A stretch of 64,000 nucleotides of DNA. Source: Paramarasmius palmivorus. Taxonomy: Eukaryota > Basidiomycota > Agaricomycetes > Agaricales > Marasmiaceae. The DNA is taken from positions 54,124 through 118,123 of the forward strand of contig JAYKXP010000139.1 of assembly GCA_037176845.1 (NCBI GenBank). Reading direction: 5' to 3'. Position 1 is the first letter of the stretch, and each line of letters starts with the position of its first letter. A program made the translations under genes and the position numbers. The notes under the pieces were generated by a model. The model searched no databases and had not been told where the DNA came from. It worked only from the letters and a program-made list of their open reading frames with translations. Of this stretch, positions 23,836-32,697 are shown piece by piece.

Positions 23836-25095
23836 ATGGCTTCTGCTATTACTGACCTCCCTGCCCTTGACAATACGGTATACCTACTCCTCTACCACCT
23901 TGATCTCGTTCTTTCTCTGACACCTTACTTAGATGGGGGCGCTTTTCATTGGTGTTCTTTTCGCAGCAGCGTGAGTGTCAAGCACTCTATCTCTTTGTTC
24001 TTGCTATTAACGGACGATTTGTTGTAGGCTCTGGGGAATAGTGTGCTTCCAGACGTGGTGCTACTACAAGGTACGGTGACAAGCTTGTGGCCTTCGGAAA
24101 CACGATGCCAACCCCAGAGACAGGATTACCCATCGGATCCCATCCGCCTTAAGGTTATGGTAAGTCGACGATGCCATGTAGCTCAACGAGGTCTAAGTCA
24201 CTTCACAGGTTGGAACAACTCTGTATGTCTTGCTCGCGACGTGGACGACGTGGCTTCTTAAAGACTCTTAGCGTCTTAGACACGATGGCAAGCCAGTCCT
24301 CCTGGGCAAACTCATATGGTGAGTAGATCGTTTTGAACTTCACGACGTGGCTAACATACATGTTCGTAGGTCCATTCTCGTTCGTGTGTTTTCTTGTCTT
24401 CCCTCCACTCAATCCTCATGACTTGTTCGGCCCTGAAGATCATGGTCTTGCTTACGGTGCATATTTTCGCGATGTTTACACGTCAAAGTACTGACTTATT
24501 TTAACGCCTAGTCTTTCATCGCGTTGATCGTACAACTGTGAGTCATCTTCATCTGGTTTCAGACTATTTTCTAAACGGTGTTTCAGCTTCTTGGCATGGC
24601 GCATCTGGATTCATGAGGACAACGTCGTACTTCTACATCGCTCAAATAAATACTCAAAACATTCACAGTCAGCCACAAGAATAGACCCGTCACTGTGCTC
24701 ATTGTATGTCCCTGGATGTAGCGTAGTGATGTCTGTTTGCTGATATCTATGTCGCAGCTGCTGCTTATTTTTGCAGAGTTCGGCGTTACTATAGGTGCGT
24801 TGGACTCGTGTGGACCTATGGTATTGGTTTGCTAATGAAGATTACACAGCTTATTTTGGGCGCTCGTGAGTTGAAGATACTAGGATGCAATATCGTTTCT
24901 CTGACATACTTCGGGTCTCAAGCTGGCCGATGACGACCTACTTGGAGCTACAACAATTGAGCGCAAGTCTAACTGATTTGCTTTGTGTTTCACCTATTGA
25001 TGGTATAGCAGGTGATTTCGCGCGTCGTGAATGCATTGGGCGCCGCAAGCGATGTTGCAATTACCGTATCGCTTTCTTTCTATATCTGGACATCC
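23836..25095 (+). pseudogene. DUF6534 seven-transmembrane protein, copy 2 (truncated)
   Basis: This is the partner of the gene at 14948. The LDNT, MGALFIGVLFAAA-type and CFQTWCYYK-type exons are present. About 50 nt encoding the THQVMLCHLLYTYLI helix have been deleted near 24285, and the homology ends near 25090 before the last two helices. It is a pseudogene. Its first intron keeps the GT donor that copy 1 has lost. CATAAAAG lies about 65 bp upstream of the ATG, as in copy 1. Confidence 0.8.
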
Positions 25096-25410
25096 AGGGA
25101 TCTAATGCCATATATTTGAATATCGACATCTGAGACGTCTGAGGTGTTTAAAGACCTTGCCTGTAGATATATACATGAACCATTCGAATACCATTTAAAC
25201 ACAGTAAACTATGTGGAAAACACCTTGAAACGCGAGTCAAAGCCGCATCGAACACAAAATCATTTAAACACAATTTAAAACATGTCCACACTAACACCAC
25301 ATGATATTGCAGAAGCCATTTGAACAGAGTTTAAATGGTGTCGCGATGACCGAATAAAAGTAAACAGGTGAATGCTGTTGAAGCTATATGAGGGCAAGTG
25401 ACATGCAAAA
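25096..25410. other. AT-rich spacer between duplication unit 2 and repeat copy C
   Basis: No gene is recognised. CATTTAAACACA-like words recur (near 25190, 25260) with an inverted form GAGTTTAAATGG near 25330, suggesting remnants of a small element, but I could not define its ends. Confidence 0.35.
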
Positions 25411-26405
25411 CGAAGGGTTAACCCTTCGGAGCACCAGTAAGTAATCTAGATGAACGCCAGATGAACGTTGAAACTTGAACGCTCGCAGACGCGGAATTGA
25501 TTTATGTGTTGCTGATTAATCATTATCTAATCTTCAAGATCTTGACGTCTCCCGCGTCTTTTCCACCGTTCTACTCTACTCTCTACAGCTATCACCTAGA
25601 ACAGTGCTCCGGAGTGTTAACACTCTGTATGCACCGAAGAAATAGGCGACTCGGATGCTCTGGGTATTCTGGATGGTTAACCATCCAAATATATCACAGG
25701 ATCTGTCAAAAAGCGCAGGTGGTTTCAATTATCATGAGGTCGACTTTGTGTCTTTGGACCTCCAAGGCCTCAATTGCGAGCTTCACGACTCAAGGTATGT
25801 CTTGTATATTGGTTATCTTGGTGGAGCTGACGTCCTGAGCTTCATTAGCTTTCAGTTACAGCTACTCTTTGCAACGACTGCGTGGTGGAAAATCGAAGGG
25901 GACATGACCATACGAGCGTCCTGGCAGCTACAGTGAACGATCCAGTGGGGATGATGTTGCGTCGTATATCCCCAGTGAATCTGGTGAACTCACTGTACGC
26001 CTTTCTGGTGCTCATTGCGTCTCATGAATCCCTTTTGGTCTCCCTGTGTCACGACATAACCCTGCCTTCCAATAGCTTGCATTCGGAGATCTTTAAGCCA
26101 GTGCCAGAACCTCTTAATGCTCTCATGATGGCGCACTTTCGCCTCCCGTCAGTCATTCTACCCTCAACACCGCAGCGCAAGAGTTCAAACCTAGTAGTGA
26201 CGCCTTCCATTTCCTTGCCCCAGAGCCGTCTTCCCCCGCTCCAGAAACCGGTTTACCTGCTCCAGACTCCTGAGCTCTATCAATGCCACCTATCGACGAG
26301 TCATCACCATTCAAAGTGCAAGGGAACTCGATTGCAGGAGAAAGCATGCCACCGTTTAGGTTCCCGCCAAACGTCGATTTCCAGGCGAGCACCCAGACGT
26401 ATCAT
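25411..26405 (+). repeat. Dispersed repeat, copy C
   Basis: P1 lies at 25411-25428, P2 at 25610-25627 (one mismatch) and P3 at 25671-25686. This copy matches B through about 26110 and A along its full length. It includes the distal, Pro/Ser-rich coding remnant, and its right end is followed closely by the dynein pseudogene. A stretch of about 30 bp present in B just after P1 differs here. Confidence 0.8.
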
Positions 26406-26410
26406 GTTGC
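26150..26410 (+). pseudogene. Fragment of a PAM2-motif protein gene (within repeat C)
   Basis: In one frame the sequence reads STLNTAAQEFKP (LNTAAQEFKP at 26163-26192). This matches the PAM2 consensus S-x-L-N-x-x-A-x-E-F-x-P, which binds the MLLE domain of poly(A)-binding protein. A Pro/Ser/Glu-rich segment (HFLAPEPSSPAPETGLPAP) follows, then a stop. A further open stretch (ESMPPFRFPPNVDFQAST) follows in the same general region. Copy A carries the same fragment with one core Phe replaced by Cys. The parent gene is not identifiable from this piece. Confidence 0.5.
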
Positions 26411-26554
26411 CGCCTCTTGAGTCAGCCTCTCAATCACACTGCAGAACCATTTACATTTGAAGGCAAGTGATGAAACTATCGATTTTAGTATTTTCTTCTG
26501 ACTATTGTCTATTGTTTTAGTGACAACAAATCCTTGACCTCCCCGAATGGTGAA

Positions 26555-28497
26555 CTTCTCAATCTACCCCCAACCTTCGCATTATGTTCGAGCTCGAGCA
26601 CTTCAAATATACCATCCTCGCAACAGAGTCGATGCGGAATGATCTGGTCTAGCGATGACGTGACCAAGCCAGGAATGGCCTGTCAAACACTATATCGACA
26701 CCTTTATCTACTATTCCTTTGGACGCTGAGGATGCAGAGGATGTTGATACAATCACTCGCCGTAATGACGCGTTAGTCTCATAACAGCGCCTCTGTTAAT
26801 ACAGGGATGCAGAGACAGGTTACCCCATCCTTGAAGAACGCCATTTCGCAGACGGAGAGCTTGTCAGCTCTGCTTTGATGTTTGCAGAGTCGATTCAATA
26901 CATCATGGACTTCGCTGCGACTAGAGCCCTGAATACACTCTTCTCTCTTATCAACAAGACGGTCCGCAACATCATCGAATACAATCTTGAACACCCTGAC
27001 TTCCCACTTGCTCCAGAACGGATCGAGCAATATGGGACGAAGCGGCTGCTTGCGAGCATTGTATGGGCCTTCTCCAATGGCGCCAACTCGGATCTAGGGG
27101 CAGAGATGGGAGATTTCCTGCGTAACCGACCGGGATAGGCCTCTTTCTCATCGACTTCGACGTGCTAGTCTCAAATGGAGATCGGGCGCTGACTGGTGGT
27201 CTTCTGTGACGCTTCGTGCATATTCAGAACCACTCACAGACGCACATCCTACCTTGCATCCCAGAAGCGCTTCACGACCGAGTATCAAGCGCATTATGCC
27301 TATAGTCCTCGAGAACTAACACGATGGGTTAGAGGTATTTATGAAGCAATCTGCCCTTTTGAAATGCTACCAGTCGAAGAGCTTGTCCGTGTCTAGATGC
27401 ATGAAGCCCTTCGACTTTTCGTGGACCGTCATGTCACCGAAGAGAAGCGTACCTGGAAGGACGAACACCTAGATGCTTCGGCACTGGAATCTTTTCCTAC
27501 AATCAACCGTGATGAGGCCCTGAACCGTCCTATCTTCATTTCCAATCGGACTTCAAAGGATTACATTCCGGTTGATAGGGAAACGCTCCGCGAGTATACC
27601 AAAGCACGCCTGCGGGTATTCTACTTAGAAGAGTTGGATGTACCTCTGGTTCTCTTCAAGGACGTCCTCGATCATGTTCTTCCAATCGATCGAGTGTTCC
27701 GTCAAATCCAGGGGCATTTGTTGCTCATTGGAGTTAGTGGAAGTGGGAAGGTGAGTGTCTACTGTTCAGCTTTCGCTTATTATTGACCCCGCTGCAGGCT
27801 ATGCTTTCGCGCTTCGTTGCCCGGATGAACGGACCCAGCATTTTCCAAATCAAAGTCTCAAACAAATACACTGGCGACGACTTCGACGAGGATTCGCGAA
27901 CTGTTCTCAGACGTGCAGGTGTAGGCTGCAAAGGCAAGATCTGTTTCATCAGGACGAATCAAACGTTCTTGATTCAGGTTTCCTTGAGCGCATGAACACT
28001 CTTCTTGCAAACGCTGAACTCCCCGGTCCTCTTGAGGGAGACGAGCACGCAGCATTGATCATCGCATTTAAGGAAGGACCGCAGCGTGATGGCCCAATGC
28101 TGGATTTCCACGAAGAAATATATCGCTGGGTTCATGCAGCAAGTGGCTAAGAACTTGCATGTAGTTCACTATGAACCCGCCCGAGAACGGTTTAGCTTCT
28201 AGAGCTGCCACTTCTCCTGCATTGTTCAATCGTTGTGTTCTCCACTGGTTTGGTGACTGGTCTGATCAGGCGCTCTATCAGGTTGGCATGGAGTTCACTC
28301 ATTCACTAGACCTTGATCTATCCACGTGCAATCCGCCTACACATTTCCCCATTGCCTACAGAGAAGTATCCATGCCAGCCGTCGTAAATGCTCTGGTCTA
28401 CCTTCACTCCCCACTCCACCAAATCAACCAGCGTTTGAGCCGCCGACAAGGTCGTTACAATTCTATGACCCCTCGACACTATCTGGATTTGTAGGTC
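26555..28497 (+). pseudogene. Cytoplasmic dynein heavy chain fragment
   Basis: Dynein heavy chain is the roughly 4,000-residue minus-end microtubule motor. Here about 600 codons of the motor ring survive: MFELEHFKYTILAT, a shifted SRCGMIWSSDDVT, then [37 protein letters not shown], then [18 protein letters not shown], the AAA4 Walker [51 protein letters not shown] and TPRHYLDL. There are frame shifts near 26620, 26690, 27230 and 27920. The block between VSNGD and YSEPLTDA, which in intact dynein contains AAA3, is missing near 27190. The AAA4 P-loop threonine is replaced across the intron. The stalk, later AAA domains and tail are absent. It is certainly non-functional; an intact gene must exist elsewhere. 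Confidence 0.9.
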
Positions 28498-28499
28498 CA

Positions 28500-29130
28500 G
28501 ATGAAGATGATATCCTAGATTCTTTTCCTACGCCCAACGTATGACTTCGCATATCCTTCCGTGTGTAAAGAAACAGATGGCGGGTTGCGTTGTAAAGATA
28601 TAGGAGTACGCGTCTAGGAAAATGGACTACGTCACTCGTGGTTGCATCACCAAGTGCCATGAGTCAGAATCCTAGCGATTCTTTCGAACCGGTGTGGTAT
28701 GTTGCTGCCCATAGCGTGTAGGTTCTTACCGGCGCTTACATGAGGCTATGGAACCTGCTCGTTCTCAAGTATCAAGAAATAGCATCGTCAAGATCGAGCC
28801 TATAGGTCGTGAAGAACGCGCAGAGAGCTGTAGTGAAGCAGGAGGCTGGGGTCACACAAGATGCCGAGGAAATAAGACATCAGGATAGCGGCGTCGTTGT
28901 ACCCAAGTACGCCGTGTTATCGATATTTGATATCTCCCGAACTATGCGCCCTTGTGAAGCTGGTAGAATGGGTGTAGCCCTACCAGCAAAGATTTTACCT
29001 TGCCCGTCCCGACATCACGCCCATGTCGATGGCTTTGACGCAGTGGGTCCATGGGCGCCAATCCCGCCTTTGCTTCAGTAATCATCGCCCGTATCGCTCT
29101 TTCTTCCCCCCGCTCCTCAACAGCCTCTCT
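28500..29130. other. No gene recognised
   Basis: Homology to dynein stops before the stalk. A continuous frame near 28809-29078 (+) lacks any recognisable motif. Confidence 0.35.
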
Positions 29131-29134
29131 CAAC

Positions 29135-29640
29135 ATGAATCCACCCTCTCGCGTGCTCCAAGCCCTCGAAAAACCCCTTTCCCCCGCCGAACGACCCGGA
29201 GCCGTCTACACCTTTCGGATTCTGGATGACCGCGGGGAATTTTGCCTCTTCAAGGTCGGGAGAACGAGCAGGGACTGGAGGAAAAGGCAGGCAGAATGGG
29301 CTAATTGCGACGAGCACGAGCAGGTGTGGTTTGAAGATCCTGTGTATGTTAGTAGCTGCCATAGAGTTGGTAAGTCGGGTTTCTTTGTTTGCCCGTCATA
29401 ATCCTGATCAGTCCCAGAGTCGGTCGTTCACAAGGCTTTGGAGGAGATGGGATATCAGCGTATCCGAGAGCCTTGCAAAAAGTGTAAGTTTTTTCTTCTT
29501 CACATTCGCTCTGGAGCCGACGTTTTATAGGCCAGCGTGTCCATGTCGAGATCTTTGCGATCCCCAACCCCAACGCCTGGGAGGAGGTGATCAAGCCGTT
29601 GATTGAAGAGATCGGCATGGAGGTCCAAAGTCGAATGTAA
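29135..29640 (+). CDS. Small T5orf172/MUG113-type (GIY-YIG-like) domain protein
   Basis: Three exons (29135-29369, 29418-29483, 29531-29640) give 136 residues. The domain begins with GAVYTFRI, continues through FKVGRTSRDWRKRQAEW (the K-[VI]-G-R-T ... R ... W core of T5orf172/MUG113 domains), then a conserved glutamate in SVVHKALEEMGYQR and an RVHVEIFAIP end. The fold is related to GIY-YIG nucleases. In fungi these proteins occur as small stand-alone or fused forms of unknown role; the family is first known from phage T5 and fission yeast Mug113. Both introns (48 and 47 nt) are phase 1. It appears intact and its length fits a single-domain member. Confidence 0.7.
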
Positions 29641-29837
29641 AATTCCTAGTAACGGTCTCATATCGCTTACATCGTGTCGTTTTTTTTGTGTTTTTGTATC
29701 CGCGCAAATGCTATCAGCAAAGAATCGTAGCTAGTTTTGCACATCATGTCTTATTGCTATCGTACACGTAGATCCAGTCTTGTTGCTATCGTACACACAA
29801 ATTCCTGTACTACTATTTCTGACTATTGCGATCTAAT

Positions 29838-29955
29838 CCAGATTCCGGACATCCGGATTTCATCTACCTACATAGTCCGGACAAGTTAGAATCCGGATCC
29901 GGACTATCTGTGTATTCCGGAGAATACGGATTCGTAAATCCGGAATTCCGGAATA
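29838..29955. repeat. Cluster of CCGGA/TCCGG words
   Basis: Within about 115 bp, TCCGGA, ATCCGG, GTCCGGAC and AATTCCGGAAT-like words recur more than ten times in both orientations, several as palindromes. This is far denser than in the surrounding AT-rich spacer. It looks like a nested inverted-repeat structure or the subterminal repeats of a decayed DNA transposon; no coding function is evident. Confidence 0.55.
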
Positions 29956-29959
29956 GTCG

Positions 29960-31180
29960 TCATTTTCGCCCGCGCGAAAACGCTTCCGAAAGCGGCCCTG
30001 TTGGACATATTCCAGGTAGTATAGAATGAATAGAAAATGGGCAATTTCCGAGTCATTTGTGCTGAGTTGCTGCCGAAAAAGAATTGAATGTTTTTTCAAT
30101 GCCATAATGGGGCAAGACGTCAAGCCAAATTGAAAGTTGCGCCAATATTTTAGCCTTGTGAGTATGAGTGCGCAATTGGTGATTTGGATACAATTTTTTA
30201 GCATGTATAATTGAGTTGGAACTAGACATTTATGACTGAATTTTACAGCAATATAAAACTAAATTTTAGGGCAGATAAAATACCACTGAAACACCTCCAA
30301 AACCTGGAGTTCTCATTATAAATTGCCAGGTGCACAATTACGAGGGTATCTACTGTTTGGGTGGGGTTTTGGTACCATTTTAGGGAGACAAGAAGTCATT
30401 TTTTGCTAGTCATTTTTTCGTGGGATTAATCTTGCCATAAAAACCAGACCTCCGCAGTGACAGGGAGCATTACCAGATGCCTCAAATGTAATGTGAGAGC
30501 TGGAACGTTCACCCATCTGTGTACTTAACCTCGATTGTATTGGATCGGCTCTCGTGCCAGCGGAAATATAGTCCGAATTTTGACTCGAACATACTCCTAG
30601 TGCATTGGACCTTGAGGGTTGTCTCCGCGTCTCAAGCCTATAAGGAACACGGAAGACGCCACAATTGGGAGTTTGACGATATCATTAGGGAGTAATCGGT
30701 ACACTAAACACGAATGCGTTACAAGGTCGAAGCACCACAGCGGAATGGATCCTATTGCGCACCTAGTGAATGAACATAATAATGTCGAGCGATGAGAGTG
30801 GGCCACCCACTGGTGGAATCATTATTCAAGGTATCTCATATATCGATTTCCGGCGGTTGGTCGACATTCAAGAGCGTAACAATCACAGAATCACGCGGTA
30901 TCCAGGTCGTCATGTTTTCCCACACTCCAAACTCTTATACGTACCACCATCATGTCCTCTGTCGAGAGGTCTACCCCAATGCTGAACTACTATACAGTAC
31001 AGCGTTTTCAGGTATGAGGTTGAACACTTTCGAAGAGATCTTCACTCAGGGGGATAGCGATAGGAACGGGCCGAGCACCCATGCGGTTGTGCGACCACCG
31101 GAGAATACTCTAATGGAGGTATACTCGGTGCTGGAGTGATTTTTCTTACTTTAAAGCCCACCTATTGTTCTCGAGTTTGA
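29960..31180. other. AT-rich spacer, no gene recognised
   Basis: It contains A/T-rich sequence to about 30480. An uninterrupted frame at 30792-31136 (+) has no recognisable motif and no clear promoter, and I do not call it. Confidence 0.4.
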
Positions 31181-31188
31181 GCCGTTGC

Positions 31189-32506
31189 ATGGCGTCCTCA
31201 GGATCCCAGAAGAAAAGAGTTTCTTCCCGCCTTCACAACGGTTAGTCATTTCCGCTCTTAGTCCGAGCTACTCTCACTGGCCAATTAGACTCTTCCAAGG
31301 ATGGTCCCGGTTCGGTGGTCGCCTCAGCGTCAAAGAAAAAGAAACGGGCCACTGTTATCGTTGAAGGTCAGTAGGTCCTCATTATATTAAAGTAATACTC
31401 CTACTCATAGAGGTTTGCAGTCTCTTCCGACGATGAAGAGGATATAATGCGTCGCCTGCGGCGTTCTCTGAACGGTATGTTTAGTATATCTTCTCCTGTG
31501 AGTACCCTGACCCCTTCTCAGAGGTTCATTGGCACAATGGAAGGATTCGTTTCTTCCAGAACGAGCTGGAGGACCACGTACGATCGGCAGAGCGTGCGGC
31601 CTGCGCCGCTGAAGAGGCATACGGTCAGTGCTCAACATTAATGATTAATTACTGGGTTTCAACAGAATTTTAGAGGATCTTTTGACGATCTTTGAGACCC
31701 AGACACCACCGTCGCCTAGCCTGACGACCAGAACGATCTCTCCGACATCGACACACTTCTCCACGGCACTATCGCGCACCGGCTCTGACGACAGCTTGGA
31801 ATTTGAAGACCCGGAGACTGAAGAACTCATTCGAAGTATCGAGTTGGCACCCGATGGAACGCCAATCAAGGAAGAACCGAGCACTCCCCCAAAGTTTCAC
31901 CAGCCACCTACCTTGTCGAACTCCAACATTGTCAACTCTCCGTCAATCAAGCGTTCTATGCCAATGCGCAGCCCTTCCACTCTGGGCTCCCCAGCTTCGG
32001 TGAAACGTCCACGCAAGGGACCAAAAGGAGGATTTATAGTTTTAAACGGTAAAGAGGGAATCAATGGCGTGTTTGCAACATGGTATGTCACCGACCATAT
32101 GTGATGACTTTTAGCTGATGACTTCATGCTTCGCTATAGGGCTATGGCTGCGAGTGTGGGGCAAAACGTATCTGGGGCAATCATCCAGGGGTTCAACAGC
32201 TTCTCAGAAGCTCAGATCGCTTACGACGCCTGCTCAGCATCAGGGCTTCTGGCGTATCTCACTCTGCCTGAGCATGAGAAGCAGTGGTTTGCCGTAGTTC
32301 GTGGCAGCAAACCAGGGGTTTGCCAGAAGTAAGATTCCATATCTTACTAGAGATTTCACTGCTCATGATCTGGGTTTCACAGGAGCATGTTGCTGGACTT
32401 TGTTGGGTTGGAGAACTTGGAACATGTACAGGTCTCGGATATTCTGGTGGCGCCTTCAGAGAAAGAGGCCACAAAACTGTTTCGCGAATTTACTCACAAT
32501 GTGTAG
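31189..32506 (+). CDS. Viroplasmin/RNase H1 N-terminal-like domain protein upstream of KDZ transposase
   Basis: Seven exons (31189-31240, 31289-31366, 31421-31474, 31522-31623, 31674-32082, 32140-32328, 32383-32506) close to 335 residues. The N-terminus is basic (SQKKRVSSR; SKKKKRATVIVE), then acidic (SSDDEEDIMRRLRR), then Ser/Thr/Pro-rich with a KRPRKGPK nuclear-localisation-like patch. Two overlapping viroplasmin-like motifs follow: GINGVFATW ... VGQNVSGAIIQGFNSFSEA and WFAVVRGSKPGVCQK. This is the double-stranded RNA/RNA-DNA hybrid-binding fold found at the N-terminus of RNase H1. No RNase H catalytic domain follows. It lies 190 bp upstream of, and in the same direction as, the KDZ transposase, so it may be the transposon's accessory gene. 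The short third intron acceptor was chosen to keep the frame. Confidence 0.6.
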
Positions 32507-32697
32507 ACTTAGAAGAGCTCCATGTTGTCATATCGTATCTAACACTGTGTAGAGTTTGAATATTTCAATGATGATTTATGATACCGTATAGCTGTCGCGC
32601 TGGGAGAAGTTTACCGAGAGAGCCTGATGGTCCAGGCGCTCAGCGTCTAATCTGTGATCACATGATGTCGTGCTTCTTTCGTTGATCAACGATCCAA

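Larger units (their letters stand above)
21785..25095 (+). repeat. 3.3-kb segmental duplication, unit 2
   Basis: This is the direct repeat of 12917-16245. The left junction abuts the truncated 5' end of the Tnp2 gene. The right junction lies inside the DUF6534 copy near 25090. Differences from unit 1 include an 11-nt segment at 22450 that is present here and lost in unit 1, and a roughly 50-nt deletion at 24285 here. Confidence 0.85.
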
